DNA of 57,184 nt from Prochlorococcus sp. AG-402-K22 (GTDB taxonomy: Bacteria > Cyanobacteriota > Cyanobacteriia > PCC-6307 > Cyanobiaceae): assembly GCA_003216755.1 (NCBI GenBank), contig QCIJ01000013.1, positions 1 to 57,184 on the forward strand, given 5' to 3'. Positions 27,701 through 34,428 of the stretch are shown piece by piece. Each line of letters begins with the position of its first letter. Within the stretch, counting starts at the first letter, position 1. Under the pieces are notes generated by a model. That model saw nothing but the letters and a program-made list of their open reading frames with translations, was not told the DNA's origin and searched no databases. The position numbers and the translations under genes were made by a program.

Positions 27701-28229
27701 TATCACTAACTAAAGAATTATAGTTTTCTTTATCAAAAATCTCTAAACCAGTTACACCATCAATCTTATATCCTAAAAGATCAGTATTATAATCTTCTAA
27801 ATTAGTATAATTAAGGATACTTAAATTACTATTTGAAGTTACATATTCATCACTGCCAGGTGTAGATTCAAAATAAATAGAATTATAATATGAACCTACA
27901 AAATTTTTAGTAATTAAATATCTATCATCTCCGTGAGAACCGATAAATCTTGTTTGATCTTCCCACTTTACATTACCAGAATCTTCACTTATTTTTATAA
28001 ATTGATTTTTCTCGGAAAACTGACTTAAATCTATATCTAGATCGCCAGATTCAAAAATTAATTTAGAATCATTACCTGTTATTTGATAAAAATTCTTGTC
28101 ATCAAGAATTTCAATTTCAAGATCTTTTATAATTTCAGGATTTTTTAAAAAAATCTGAGGTTGAAATTCATCAAAATTAATATTTTGAAAATCTGTATTT
28201 TCTTGATAGTTTTCCTTATCGTAAAACAT
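15798..28229 (-). CDS. Giant 4143-residue cadherin-like protein, presumed type I secretion substrate
   Basis: Residues 90-250 contain degenerate RTX-like turns (GSHGDDRYL, PGSDEY, YDFISGEDKVIY). About 350-500 resemble a cohesin-like beta sandwich (FIGADIDIEWDTDSIILDT, then a final strand NFNLTLNSL). Most of 500-3500 is tandem cadherin/Ig-like repeats, many marked by NINDAPEV- or VNDPPVL-type linkers. About 3590-3820 is a module shared with both lectin proteins, ending SAYLIDSDNNGTIDVISM then DQGFFDTD. An Asn/Ser-rich stretch, a hydrophobic segment (FFSILGILFIPVLG) and a ~190-residue hydrophilic tail close the protein. It has no N-terminal signal. As the first gene of the exporter operon it is the prime substrate; a surface filament or scaffold is inferred. 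A terminator hairpin ends 5 bp before its ATG. Confidence 0.88.
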   Translation of the reverse strand: MFYDKENYQENTDFQNINFDEFQPQIFLKNPEIIKDLEIEILDDKNFYQITGNDSKLIFESGDLDIDLSQFSEKNQFIKISEDSGNVKWEDQTRFIGSHGDDRYLITKNFVGSYYNSIYFESTPGSDEYVTSNSNLSILNYTNLEDYNTDLLGYKIDGVTGLEIFDKENYNSLVSDISPLLANEIYNDPLIINKSDVLSNIDIDQIDILEQIDFIRFTPNDDTFYADNISSSNIYDFISGEDKVIYRSSDLPSKLTNLINLDKFIWESDSNPEAPESHEFSVNYINEDSVDKILIEKYDSNNLNEKFSDQLKIQFFNQINTSSDQDLSWLDIELVDPTPEIINQGKPVIQKQFVQDSEISDLFWLEIHFYDYRSFGKGFIGADIDIEWDTDSIILDTDLYNFDNVFGIEKFPIFQNLGDINISDQVGNISSIKGITAGSLPVASQGVLLGEMQSDNVYTKFARIPFRNSNLSNLPNFNLTLNSLPASKAISVEKSDVIVIDEHSPKALVLRTSPEQENIGTHYIKVISTDEYDFDQQNVVINVNSINDSPVPLGFDNETNPLKVDLFQNENYIQNLSSLFTDEDNLNLIYEIVSAPDWVSFVDENTLSGTPKNKDVGLNSIVVSASDGFNEPVMQSIEVNVLNINDAPEVISQLELPEIEQGVNFNYTLTQNSFFDKDTLVTDDEELSYSLTIKNSSNEISKLLSIDAKTGNITVTTDYSSIGETEFLVTATDKEGSSTQLSSKINVLNINDSPFLTDNIPNFVDPITIDYGDELSFDVTEWFNDYDLGYDINENLSFEVWEDDGSGTLIPLNNVDNWVSFNEETKLLNVKPLGENIGNNFLIITATDNQGLEASATIPIKVRYKNNSPNLNYKEEDLLIQNIKFQGVESIETAIGNNDGFIDSITFFLEEQSQFNVTLPFDLFNDVDSGIDPNETLTFKLEIDGETVLENELFEFDSSSLVFNGNTTDLGLDSLNGSKDYKAKLIISDNYGLQNNFNLLFKIQRTIEEPKLIVSSDLIEVDESQNLQLSELFKLQHNPVAGEKFNLVVNELDTINKLILVDSNNSPFPHQINNVEKTWVFSGTFDEIISQIENVYVKTTNEFEKGNFRLGFQVNSYLGETGLKTTGSALSKQYQINAIPNLPIWNFIDSEIESLNPFLLTELNRLFYANSPDNDEDIFYLVNFPSERTDLFITDADSQTIGTKTNSGILLTSDEWENSFIKTNTNTFDEFEISLIAISKENSNGKEIQTPIEYKKLTASSFLDIEPAIDFQLPEGVQNSGQISKLSVFTNIPSSANSIILSINLPSGSTLESLGDLLNPFKSNISIVDSNTNKYQLVFDTSLSDFPDEIEVYIQTEESFNGALEGNLEILASSRSAENINFDNESNLIDIEKSFSTVSDINSFNWNVIQNASLPEFNDELDFNPNTGELSIGIRRGSSSLGYRNPNESISLSIANIPNGYSLAEKINGEYRSVGAKDKFGTIALFNIPKFEGNNINVIEEFEFINNGNLYIVANDENQLPFETNLPLKLSISSLISGQEGGDSRSGINSAEIDLPVFVDPEKIPFLKSNLLTIDPLIINVENGELGLLSVNESNDLKFTMIPGTEPLSTGWLDNESNSGNNTTAFLALNDNANDSNVDIEINSITELFSEYFQSDNGLRTYLSGISALKSLDSDGNLIINSDDLLWEDILLWFDDGDAKSSLNEIYSISDYINNIDLNSYELLQEQPDWNSGNQIIGSINATDNNLIDKYKIFDVGLTVNPSESSSIDIEIENNFNGLDLIKIKENGENIKFSIRSPDSSTWINEGLDELTLIRLSGLPQEINPSLGVKDSRGDWLFTWADLNKNGGEVILFAPPFWSGNSNLNFLVSQLQPDGSLVNSSIISYGLEVESEPTIPIFRVNDQTINEDEDLRLIDMISIAKLVDNDGSEELHFEIEDTSSNFYIYELGPDNIKIKQNSQDNIYKFSSQNIEDFYISPIINFSGQINLNWKAVSIEKDSDLRAEKTGGNVLYIKPVADEPLPIESINNAESLIQGETLILSKIVNVANHNIGLQDNDGSEELIYEIELPLELSLRNFNDENWIPLSNISLNNKNVYQLKGEDLQYLEIKDDSFTNDLFDVAITRISREILNGDESKSLRTNIEIPFHKNALPAEIQYSIPQIEEDTQGITLNTLFNISPSNSLDNLSYKIRDINNNIQIINLANNEIYNSDSSELVVNNLNELLVRPMPNISGKFSFEISVISTPLGRGNSAETEPLSCLVDILAIADTPILHITNSVNEKIEIKDNGWADIYELGLSVSSDDDSEEYSILINSLNEKDEIIPLPNQINFNTPHEILENDTIEIKNKNLNSLSIYFNEITEDLNLQLTPKSEDSGSIKYGEEKVITIKANLEKIIVKVPLLQVSGSIQGYEDDPIPLLSNIGGVISSQHRDEGIGQSLFLDVNNLPNNSKIVKLIGNENGDNIFSSPLNFNDNGTLNTSLRLPYEKWSDLYLLMPKNSNGEFEFNVRAISVGDENLEEKTTQNLSVRTILTPVNDAPLIVKFDDLEKANEGEIYFWNLKNRFSDIDNNLDDLFISVKFKNDNGFYGDLPEWLNLDENGILSSNANNDNVGIYSLLIKAFDPLGGEIEQEVQLEIGNINQDPFIANFPSGWTDISDGIIKEFEKNITLNDSHLLSLNNIFDDIDLRYGDALTFQISEDGINWKNDLENLASISFGMLSINPVSKEKIGNQSVYLRAVDQLGSKITIKLSVNVININEPPTVNRSQAVQIHNSLWEEEIDLIPDKTNLNLDLSNLFIDPDLADTIEEIYPVLPSWLELDTEAGITGGVLRGMPNINDIGEEILDFNAFDQSGKIITFRLKLNVQNVNDPPVLVENPDLSSLGEIINGVPTVLQNSYSRLNPSLLFDDEDFPYGDSLSYKLLKTAKIENEEEIVLENPDWINLSYKTSEKSDPTDKFLIEPIFFIEDTNGEFSQKIDVNDLSALAADSKLKIVISALDNRIDQVKGLIGLDLDVVLSNSLELVDQTINISDELPLFNKIITQRKGFRVEAGSAPDLGIGGSVGDIENEELISFEAILRNPELKIMVSLTPGIGEFRDGITTRGAQILDLNNSVIHSITNQAGADLEILAPNNESVGLHKVYVEATDQSGESIVGNFLVNIENLNEAPIINNFAVQQIQTYLNDPLREKEIGISDIFSLFDDPDILHGDQLNLEMFFDSGNYFGEFNNTIDSIYIQSDSKGNIKVKIEPPTGLLDNIKPLFGISATDKDGLNVISPLFQANFLPVSEITMLTKGLNKENLKENTLGMTLNKNMIIDLGKTLNINAPVLTDNKGDELFLNLEINSLNSSLFSDSLQLNNFVNTTKNNDQKITHRINLTKLREVSNSEDLDGIKLSVDPNTFSKIPSELITENSNSYGIPIKIWTSTRVIDDFTNKFGIEESPKSSIWIPIRNSKPVFLPSRPININNNFFNENGNTNNILFNLAENFYDSDLNDTFSWEVRIPEELSGLVRLDSENGAIILVDSIKDFNQLPIGNHRLRVLAKDSSYNEGDLTAKVKGILRVNIVDNINTEELINGLTLINKLSSNDIKEIFTRHESNQSLLSEENDLINIFKKLNRDETSRDKLIDKISNGSATILNNSEDNMPLVLLDSIAEDELLLLNAKQEEVSEDDILESMAILESKNYVDSPLGKLEFSIDTNDKTGAYVDIYLESGGLNIDELVKTTKNNESYLYQTQIINYDSEVNGDFETWLKSLNYNLNNYLTNEFNIGSLNRSDDFENINIPDELISSLDGSAYLIDSDNNGTIDVISMLLLDQGFFDTDTSINVIGDPLIPIETEVIPDSNYLSSQNINSQNISSVSNQSLNNNSMNYETSISKNNLFISKNEYNNISDVNSLNLNNQKFSESSRSNTFRELEISNFKNSKINNYSENNNLFEEFKNNLSNLKESINEFFEEFTNNQFFSILGILFIPVLGERIATPIAKNLDFDYKLNLMRRSKNFTGKWIFETSRGESYTIIKDAKKIELHHKIKNDKLSNFKNIEGFDLRKQSLLFKAFLLSSSPGLFIEEMSKIQRKFLFVDTFEVNWQSWLKDNLFQYIDQEIKYNRIICQNLTELINRTNKKELCETDIVMFAHIIDCCDNLNISKSMFMP

Positions 28230-28234
28230 GATAG

Positions 28235-28261
28235 AAAAAAAGGCCTCTAAAGAGGCCTTTT
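28235..28261 (-). terminator. Strong intrinsic terminator abutting the giant gene's start codon
   Basis: AAAAGGCCTC-TAAA-GAGGCCTTTT is a perfect 10-bp stem followed on the minus strand by seven T, which end only 5 bp before the giant ATG at 28229. It would end leftward transcripts from the 510-residue gene. No ribosome site fits between it and the ATG, so the giant gene depends on read-through, attenuation or an unusual start. Confidence 0.85.
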
Positions 28262-28305
28262 AATAAATGCAAATAAAATCATTTATTTGTAAACATTAGA
28301 CTTAT

Positions 28306-29838
28306 TTATAGACTAATAGAATCATACATAGAAGCTTGTGCAGTTAAGAAGTCTGATTCTACACCGTCTTGATAATTAAATGCACTATTTGAATAAGCAA
28401 ATCCAAGTGCAGTTCCAGAATTTATATCTAAACCATCAAAAGGATCTTGACTAAGAAAGGTATTAGCCCATGTTGTTGAGCTTAAAACATCCTCTGACTC
28501 GTATACGGTACTGCCAGAAGAAGAAGTATGAAGTGATTTGTTCCAATCTCGAGAAAGGATAGATAAATCTGCCGTATCTATAACTCCGTCAAAATCAGCA
28601 TCCACATCACTATAATCATCAGATGTAGAACCAGTTGCTTGTTCAGCTATCTTACCTGCATTTAAAAATGCTAAATCTGTAAGTGAAACTCTTCCATCAT
28701 AGTTAAGATCACCTTGGAAAGTAACTACGTTTTCAGTAATTAAACTTGCATTAGCTACACTAGAATCTTCATTAACACCCTTTACAGTGTAAAAATTCTC
28801 ACCAGATAATTTAGTTCCTGCTGCTGAACTAACTTTAAAGGTCATGTCAAGTTGAAGGCCATTCTGACCTGAATAATCAGGTGAATCAAGTGTAGAAAAA
28901 TCTATTCCTTCTAAATCAGAAGTATAATCTAGTAGCGTTTTTTCAGAACTAACTAATGCAATACTTGTATCAGTACCATCAGCAATTGTGATATCACCAA
29001 TAGCTTCTTCGAAGTTTCCACTGTTAGCCCAGAAGGCTCTAGCTTTTACAGTATCTCCAGATCTAATTAAGGACGTTACATCTGATGAACCTATTTTCCT
29101 TTCAGTATATATTGTAGTTCCGTAGTCTATAAGGTTTGACTTAGCTTCTACAAGACTAGGTCCTGAAGACTCAGAAACAGTTACTTCATCAGCAATAGTT
29201 CCTGCCGCATCACTAACCGCCTCACTAATTGATTTGATACTGGCATTATCACCACTTCTGAATGAGAAGATAGTTTCGTGAGTATTAGTTTTTGAAACTA
29301 TTTGAGTACCATCATCTACCTTGAAACCATCATAAAATGATCCGTATGTATCGAAATAATTATCATAATTGTATAATTCAGCTCCAGAAACTTCAAATAG
29401 AAGGATTTCATCTCCATCATCTACCGCATCTGAATTAGCAATTTTATCACCAATGGCTCCTGTAAATTCAATAGTATCTGTAGTGGTGTCTATATTAGAG
29501 GCCTTAGCATAATTAAATTTAGATTCAGTTCCGAAGGATACACTTGCAGAGGATAAGTCGAATAAAGAATTTTCTGCACTATCTTTAAAAGCAATGTCTG
29601 TGGATAATGTTTCTAAGAACATATCCCCACCAATTATTGTATCAATAGTTGCGTAAACTTTTAAATCGTAAGTAGTTTCCAAACCCCCATTTGAGTCAGT
29701 ATCCCAATTTGTTACTCCAGTGGCATAATCGTCGTAGAGTAATCCTGTTACAAGGCTATCTGAAGCATCGTATACCTCAAAGCGATATGTGATATTTGTT
29801 CCTGATGCAAAATTGAAATCAAATGTTGGAATACCCAT
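28306..29838 (-). CDS. Secreted protein with cohesin-like module and dockerin-like tail (no head domain)
   Basis: 510 residues, the shortest of the four satellites. The first ~140 residues are a beta domain (NITYRFEVYDASDSLVTGLL). The middle carries the module shared with the others (ETIFSFRSGDNASIKS; GTTIYTERKIGSSDVT; LIRSGDTVKARAFW). Two calcium loops follow, DLNYDGRVSLTD and DADFDGVIDTAD, each with the D-x-N/D-x-D-G-x-V/I-x-x-x-D pattern of type I dockerins. The C-terminal ~75 residues are acidic/aliphatic, as in type I secretion signals. No signal peptide. Three NtcA-type boxes stand upstream and a strong terminator follows. Its role in the assembly is unknown; it may be the basic unit of the family. 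Confidence 0.8.
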   Translation of the reverse strand: MGIPTFDFNFASGTNITYRFEVYDASDSLVTGLLYDDYATGVTNWDTDSNGGLETTYDLKVYATIDTIIGGDMFLETLSTDIAFKDSAENSLFDLSSASVSFGTESKFNYAKASNIDTTTDTIEFTGAIGDKIANSDAVDDGDEILLFEVSGAELYNYDNYFDTYGSFYDGFKVDDGTQIVSKTNTHETIFSFRSGDNASIKSISEAVSDAAGTIADEVTVSESSGPSLVEAKSNLIDYGTTIYTERKIGSSDVTSLIRSGDTVKARAFWANSGNFEEAIGDITIADGTDTSIALVSSEKTLLDYTSDLEGIDFSTLDSPDYSGQNGLQLDMTFKVSSAAGTKLSGENFYTVKGVNEDSSVANASLITENVVTFQGDLNYDGRVSLTDLAFLNAGKIAEQATGSTSDDYSDVDADFDGVIDTADLSILSRDWNKSLHTSSSGSTVYESEDVLSSTTWANTFLSQDPFDGLDINSGTALGFAYSNSAFNYQDGVESDFLTAQASMYDSISL

Positions 29839-30259
29839 TTCTTAATTATTTCATATATGAACTAATACTACCATTAAATTCGGCATGATTTTAAGAAAAA
29901 AAATATTAAACAACTTGATGTAAATGAAGTTACAAAAACGACCTCATTAAATATAGTTTTGAAATTTAGAACTACAGTTATACCAATAGTTCTCTAATAT
30001 TTGATTTTTTTTATTTATTAATGCTAATTTTTAGTTGTAATAATAATTTATGAAAGATAATTACGAAATAAAAACATAACTCATTTTTTTGTATCGGCTT
30101 ATACAAAATATTATTTAAGGTTTAAATTTATTTTGTATAGTCAGGTACCAATTATTACTATTTATGATTTTAATTTTCTTTGTATAGTAATGTACATTTA
30201 TTAATACTTTTTTCGTAAATTTAAAGTTTTTTAAATTAAAAAAGTTTAAAGATTTAAAA
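29839..30259. promoter_or_regulatory. Upstream region with three GTA-N8-TAC boxes
   Basis: Three boxes matching the NtcA consensus lie at 30091-30104, 30135-30148 and 30182-30195, spaced 44 and 47 bp. The last two share TTTGTATAGT and look like copies; the first sits in the perfect inverted repeat TTTGTAT-N6-ATACAAA. They begin 253 bp before the 510-residue gene's start. A well-placed -10 at the usual distance was not found, so the assignment rests on clustering. No gene was seen in these 421 bp. Confidence 0.5.
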
Positions 30260-33028
30260 CTAATCTATATTTGAATATAGGGCGCCAAGATCATTTAGAT
30301 TTGAATCATTTTCAAGAAGATTCTGTTGGAATATGAAACTTGAATTTTCAAATTGTATGAGAGTATCTATTTGACTAATAGTTCCAACTCTTAATCCTTG
30401 GGTATTTCCATCATTAATTGTTGGAACTTGCCATGAAGTTTCATCCCAAGAAGAATGATGATCAATTCCTTGATGTATAGATCTTAAAAAATCTTTTTCT
30501 AAGATTGCGATATCACCAACTGTAATTTGACCGTCAAAATTTGCATCAACATCATTTGTAGCGATAAAAGAATTTTGATCGGCATATATTTTCCCTGCAT
30601 TTAAATAAGCTAAATCTATTAAGGAGACACGTCCATCGTAATTTAAATCTCCTTGAAAAGTAATTATATTCTTAGAAAGAAGATCACTACTATTGAAAAC
30701 AGAATTATTGTCTTTAAAGTCATCTCCATCAATTTTGTAAAAACTTTCCCCAGTTAAAGATTGACCTTCTGTCCCATTAACCCTAACTTCCAAATCCAGA
30801 GAAAACGATTCGGTGGTGGTATCATCCCAAGAACTTGCATTTCCATCATTTGATACTTGAGTAACACTATATCCAGAGACTGTATTCTCTCCTAAATTAG
30901 TCAAATTAGCAGCATTTCCATAATTTACTAAAGAGAGATTATTTTCATCTAAATCTAAATTCTCTGCCTTAATTGATGATAATTCAGTTTCAAAATTACC
31001 TATATTTGACCACCAGGATCTTCCTTTAACTGTTGAGCCATTTCTAATTAAAAACGATTTAGCATCGGAGCCTATTACTCTTTGAGTCCATAAAGTTGTT
31101 CCATGCTCGACCATTTCTGCAAAAGTCTGATAAGTATAAATTTCATTACCTCTATCTATTTCTATTGATAGATTAGTTTGGTCATAGCCCAATTCGTTAA
31201 GAGAACTTATAAAGGCATTATCGAGTAGTCCATTATTATCTGTATCCTGATAATTTGAAACCGTAGTTTCAAAATCATTAGATATAAAATCAAGAGCTAA
31301 AGTCTCTCCATTTTCAGTACCTCTTTCTGTCTCAGGATTAAAAGACAAATCTTTTATTCTAAAAATTTCTTTAAATGAGATTGAGTTGATCTTATTTGTT
31401 TTTGCTATTTCATTACCTAATGCCCCAGTTACCCTTATTCCTTCCTTAGATTCGTTGTAGGTATCTGTAAAATAATTATCATCTAAATATGTATAAGATT
31501 TTGCAAAATTTATATCAGAACTAAATTGTACCTCAGCTGTATTAAGGTTTGAGAAAACTCCATCAGCGAGATTTATTGTTAAATCGATAGTCTCTATATT
31601 CCAATCCAAAGTTTCATCAGTTGTTTTTGCTTCAATTACTAAGTCATATTTTTGCTGACTCGAAAATTCATCAAAAATTGTTTGTCCCGAATCATCAAGG
31701 CTCCACAAATTGACCCCTGTGACTTGATTTCCTTCTGAATCTAGTAATTTATAACTGTATCTAATAATTGCATTTTCGTTATTAACATATTTGGGAGTAA
31801 CTGGATAAGTTGTTTCTCCTAGATTATAAATTTGAACCTCGCCAGAATTGTTTGATCCGCCATTAAGAGAACTTATAGCAATAGAATTTCCATCCTCTGA
31901 AATACTTAAAGCAGCACCAAAGCTTTCATTTGCCTTATATCCGCCAATATCAAAACCTGATTGTCGCCATAAATTTGAGGAATCATCATAATCAAATATT
32001 CTTACTTGCCCTGAATTATATAAATCCAAATAATCATGTTCTAATGAGCCAATACTTATTAAATCTCCATCTTTTGAAATATCTAATGAATATGAACTTA
32101 GATCCCCAATATCACTTCCATCAATATCGTTACCTTTTTTAGTCCACTCATTATTATTTTGGTCATATTCATAAACTCTCACATGACCTGTATTATTTGA
32201 ATAATTACCATCATTTTTCATCGCACCAATTGCGACTGTAGAACCATCTAATTCATTATTTGGGGAAGTAAGACTTATTGTTGCTCCAGATTCGTCTGTA
32301 TTTTCTTCCCCAGTAATATTATTTCCTAACTGTGTAAATAAATTATCGTTAAGATGATAGATCGATGCAAACCCGCTCTTATTTTCTAAGTCTTTTTGCG
32401 GGGCCCCAATCGCAACTATATCGTTATCAAAATCCAATGAAAAACCAAAATTTGAATTTGGTTCGGTTCCATATATTGATTGGCCTAATTTTTCCCAGAC
32501 TCCAGATTCACCAGAGTCTTCATTAAATTCATAAATATCTACTGAACCAACATTTTCAGCGCCTTCAGTTGAATCGTAATAAGGGTCCCCTATCGCAATT
32601 CTCAGCCCATTATTTTCTAAATTCAACGCCCAACCAAAAGAGTTATTATTTATGTTTCCAAAAATCCTTTCACCTAATAAACTCCAAGAATTATTTTTTA
32701 ACTCATAAATACTTACAAAACCTTCATTATCATTTCCTGGAGATCCTACAGCAAGTATTTTGCCATCATTGGATAGATCTATGGAAAATCCAAATTTCTC
32801 CTCAGGATTTGTTCCTTCAAGTTTTTCGCCTAATAGTGAAGGATTATCTATATCACTGACGTCATAAACTTCTACGATCCCTGCATTTATTTTGGAAGGA
32901 CTAATATCACTCAGAGGAGCGCTAATTGCAAGTATATTTGAATTATTTCCATAAGAAATAGACCACCCAAAACCTTGATTTTCAGATGGATTACTTATTT
33001 CTTCAATTTTGTTCCAAATAGAAGACAA
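30260..33028 (-). CDS. Secreted seven-bladed propeller protein with dockerin-like tail
   Basis: 922 residues. Residues 1-390 contain seven repeats of the type FGFSIDLSNDGKILAVGSP followed by a GxVxIYE-like strand, as expected for a seven-bladed, integrin-alpha/FG-GAP-like beta propeller. Then comes the satellite beta module (about 400-760, with GTTLWTQRVIGSDAKS and LIRNGSTVKGRSWW), dockerin-like loops DLNYDGRVSLID and DANFDGQITVGD, and an acidic tail of ~80 residues. No signal peptide, so type I export is likely. The head could bind a partner or ligand; no enzyme motif was seen. It starts 89 bp after the protease stop, reading the same way. Confidence 0.83.
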   Translation of the reverse strand: MSSIWNKIEEISNPSENQGFGWSISYGNNSNILAISAPLSDISPSKINAGIVEVYDVSDIDNPSLLGEKLEGTNPEEKFGFSIDLSNDGKILAVGSPGNDNEGFVSIYELKNNSWSLLGERIFGNINNNSFGWALNLENNGLRIAIGDPYYDSTEGAENVGSVDIYEFNEDSGESGVWEKLGQSIYGTEPNSNFGFSLDFDNDIVAIGAPQKDLENKSGFASIYHLNDNLFTQLGNNITGEENTDESGATISLTSPNNELDGSTVAIGAMKNDGNYSNNTGHVRVYEYDQNNNEWTKKGNDIDGSDIGDLSSYSLDISKDGDLISIGSLEHDYLDLYNSGQVRIFDYDDSSNLWRQSGFDIGGYKANESFGAALSISEDGNSIAISSLNGGSNNSGEVQIYNLGETTYPVTPKYVNNENAIIRYSYKLLDSEGNQVTGVNLWSLDDSGQTIFDEFSSQQKYDLVIEAKTTDETLDWNIETIDLTINLADGVFSNLNTAEVQFSSDINFAKSYTYLDDNYFTDTYNESKEGIRVTGALGNEIAKTNKINSISFKEIFRIKDLSFNPETERGTENGETLALDFISNDFETTVSNYQDTDNNGLLDNAFISSLNELGYDQTNLSIEIDRGNEIYTYQTFAEMVEHGTTLWTQRVIGSDAKSFLIRNGSTVKGRSWWSNIGNFETELSSIKAENLDLDENNLSLVNYGNAANLTNLGENTVSGYSVTQVSNDGNASSWDDTTTESFSLDLEVRVNGTEGQSLTGESFYKIDGDDFKDNNSVFNSSDLLSKNIITFQGDLNYDGRVSLIDLAYLNAGKIYADQNSFIATNDVDANFDGQITVGDIAILEKDFLRSIHQGIDHHSSWDETSWQVPTINDGNTQGLRVGTISQIDTLIQFENSSFIFQQNLLENDSNLNDLGALYSNID

Positions 33029-33117
33029 ATTATATGTAACTTATAGCTAATAATAACCCTTAAAATTTATTAAGTAAATTTCATTTTTTACATGTTTAAT
33101 TTTCAAAATGATATTAA

Positions 33118-34397
33118 TTATTTATTACAAAAATCATCCAATTTTGATTTAATTTTAACTTCTCCTTTTCTAAAAGCATTTTCCCAGTCATCACAAGCAA
33201 AATTAAGTTTATTTAATTCATAGAAAATATTACCTCTAATTACGAAAGCTTTCCTTTTGTCCTTATCTAATTTTGAATAATTAATGCTATTGTTAAGATT
33301 ATTAACTGCTTTTTCATTATCTCCTAAATAATTAAAAGATAAAGCACGTATTAAATAAATTCTAGAGTTGTAGTTTTGCCATTTGCTTTTAAGTAAAGAG
33401 CAACTTATTTCTAAATTTCTTAAAGCTTTTAATTTGTTTTTGACACCATCATAATTACTCGTTATTTCGTCAAGATAAAGTAAGAATTCATTAAAGCTTT
33501 TAGGTGCACTTATCGATCTTGAACATTCTGACAGCAAATCTTCTTTTCCATCTAATAAATTGACTTCTTTTTTATTTTTATTATTTTCTTTATTATCAAA
33601 TTTATAATTTGACCCGATTTCATAATTATCTAAAGGAGATAAAAGAGATATCTTAGATTTTTTGGGGTTAGTTCTATATTCATCAAAAAACTTTTCCACT
33701 AAAACGGATGATATTGCAAAATTTAAACCTTCCGTACCTTTTAAAACAAAAGAATTAACTCCAAGAACACATCCGTTTTTATCTAAAAGAGGCCCTCCCG
33801 AATTCCCTTGGTTTATTGCAGCATCAGTTTGAATTAATTTATTATCAGATCTTACTGCGCTTATAATTCCTCTTGTAATTGTAAAACCTAAACCTTTTGG
33901 AGAGCCAATAGCTACAACATCCCTTCCAATAGGAAATCTTTTTGAAAGCTTTAATGCTTTTCCTTTTTGGTAATCCAATCGCAATAAAGCTAAATCATTG
34001 AATCTATTTAAATTGCCCTCATTGTAAACAACTTGAGCAATATCCTCAGTAGAATCAGTCCACTTAATTATGACTTTTATATTTTTTTCAACAACATGAC
34101 TATTAGTTATTATTAGTGTATTATCAGGCTCACTTGATATTACAAAGCCAGATCCATTACCTTTCATTGTTATAACTTCGACAACACTATACTTGGCAAT
34201 TTCGCTTAACTCTTCCAAAGAAAATTCCCTCGTACAGGAATTATCATTTAATTTATGATAGTAATTTATCTTCTCAATATTTTCAGAATTAACAAGATTT
34301 TTATTAGCATCATTTCTAATATTTCTTAGATTAAAAAAAACTATAAAAAAAAACCTAATGAAATTGAAAATGCTAAAAAATTATTATTACCCTTCAT
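33118..34397 (-). CDS. Trypsin-like (DegP/S1C) serine protease with TPR-like C-terminus, apparent 5' frameshift
   Basis: From 34218 down the frame shows a full catalytic triad: His in ITNSHVV, Asp in RFNDLALL and Ser in QGNSGGPL. The C-terminal half (about 240-366) is helical and TPR-like (WQNYNSRIYLIRALSFNYLG). No PDZ domain. The frame stays open up to 34380 but has no ATG. An ATG at 34397 in another frame begins MKGNNNFLAFSISLGFF, an ideal signal anchor, and enters the protease frame if one base is added in the nine-T tract at 34353-34345. The likely gene is therefore a membrane-anchored periplasmic protease with a 1-base slip. It may process or quality-control the secreted proteins around it. 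Confidence 0.75.
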
Positions 34398-34428
34398 AAA
34401 AATATATAGTTCAAAATTAATTTTTCCA

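Noticed and set aside
15798..28229. Giant gene as a non-ribosomal peptide or polyketide synthase
   Set aside because: No adenylation, ketosynthase or carrier motifs; the repeats are cadherin/Ig-like.
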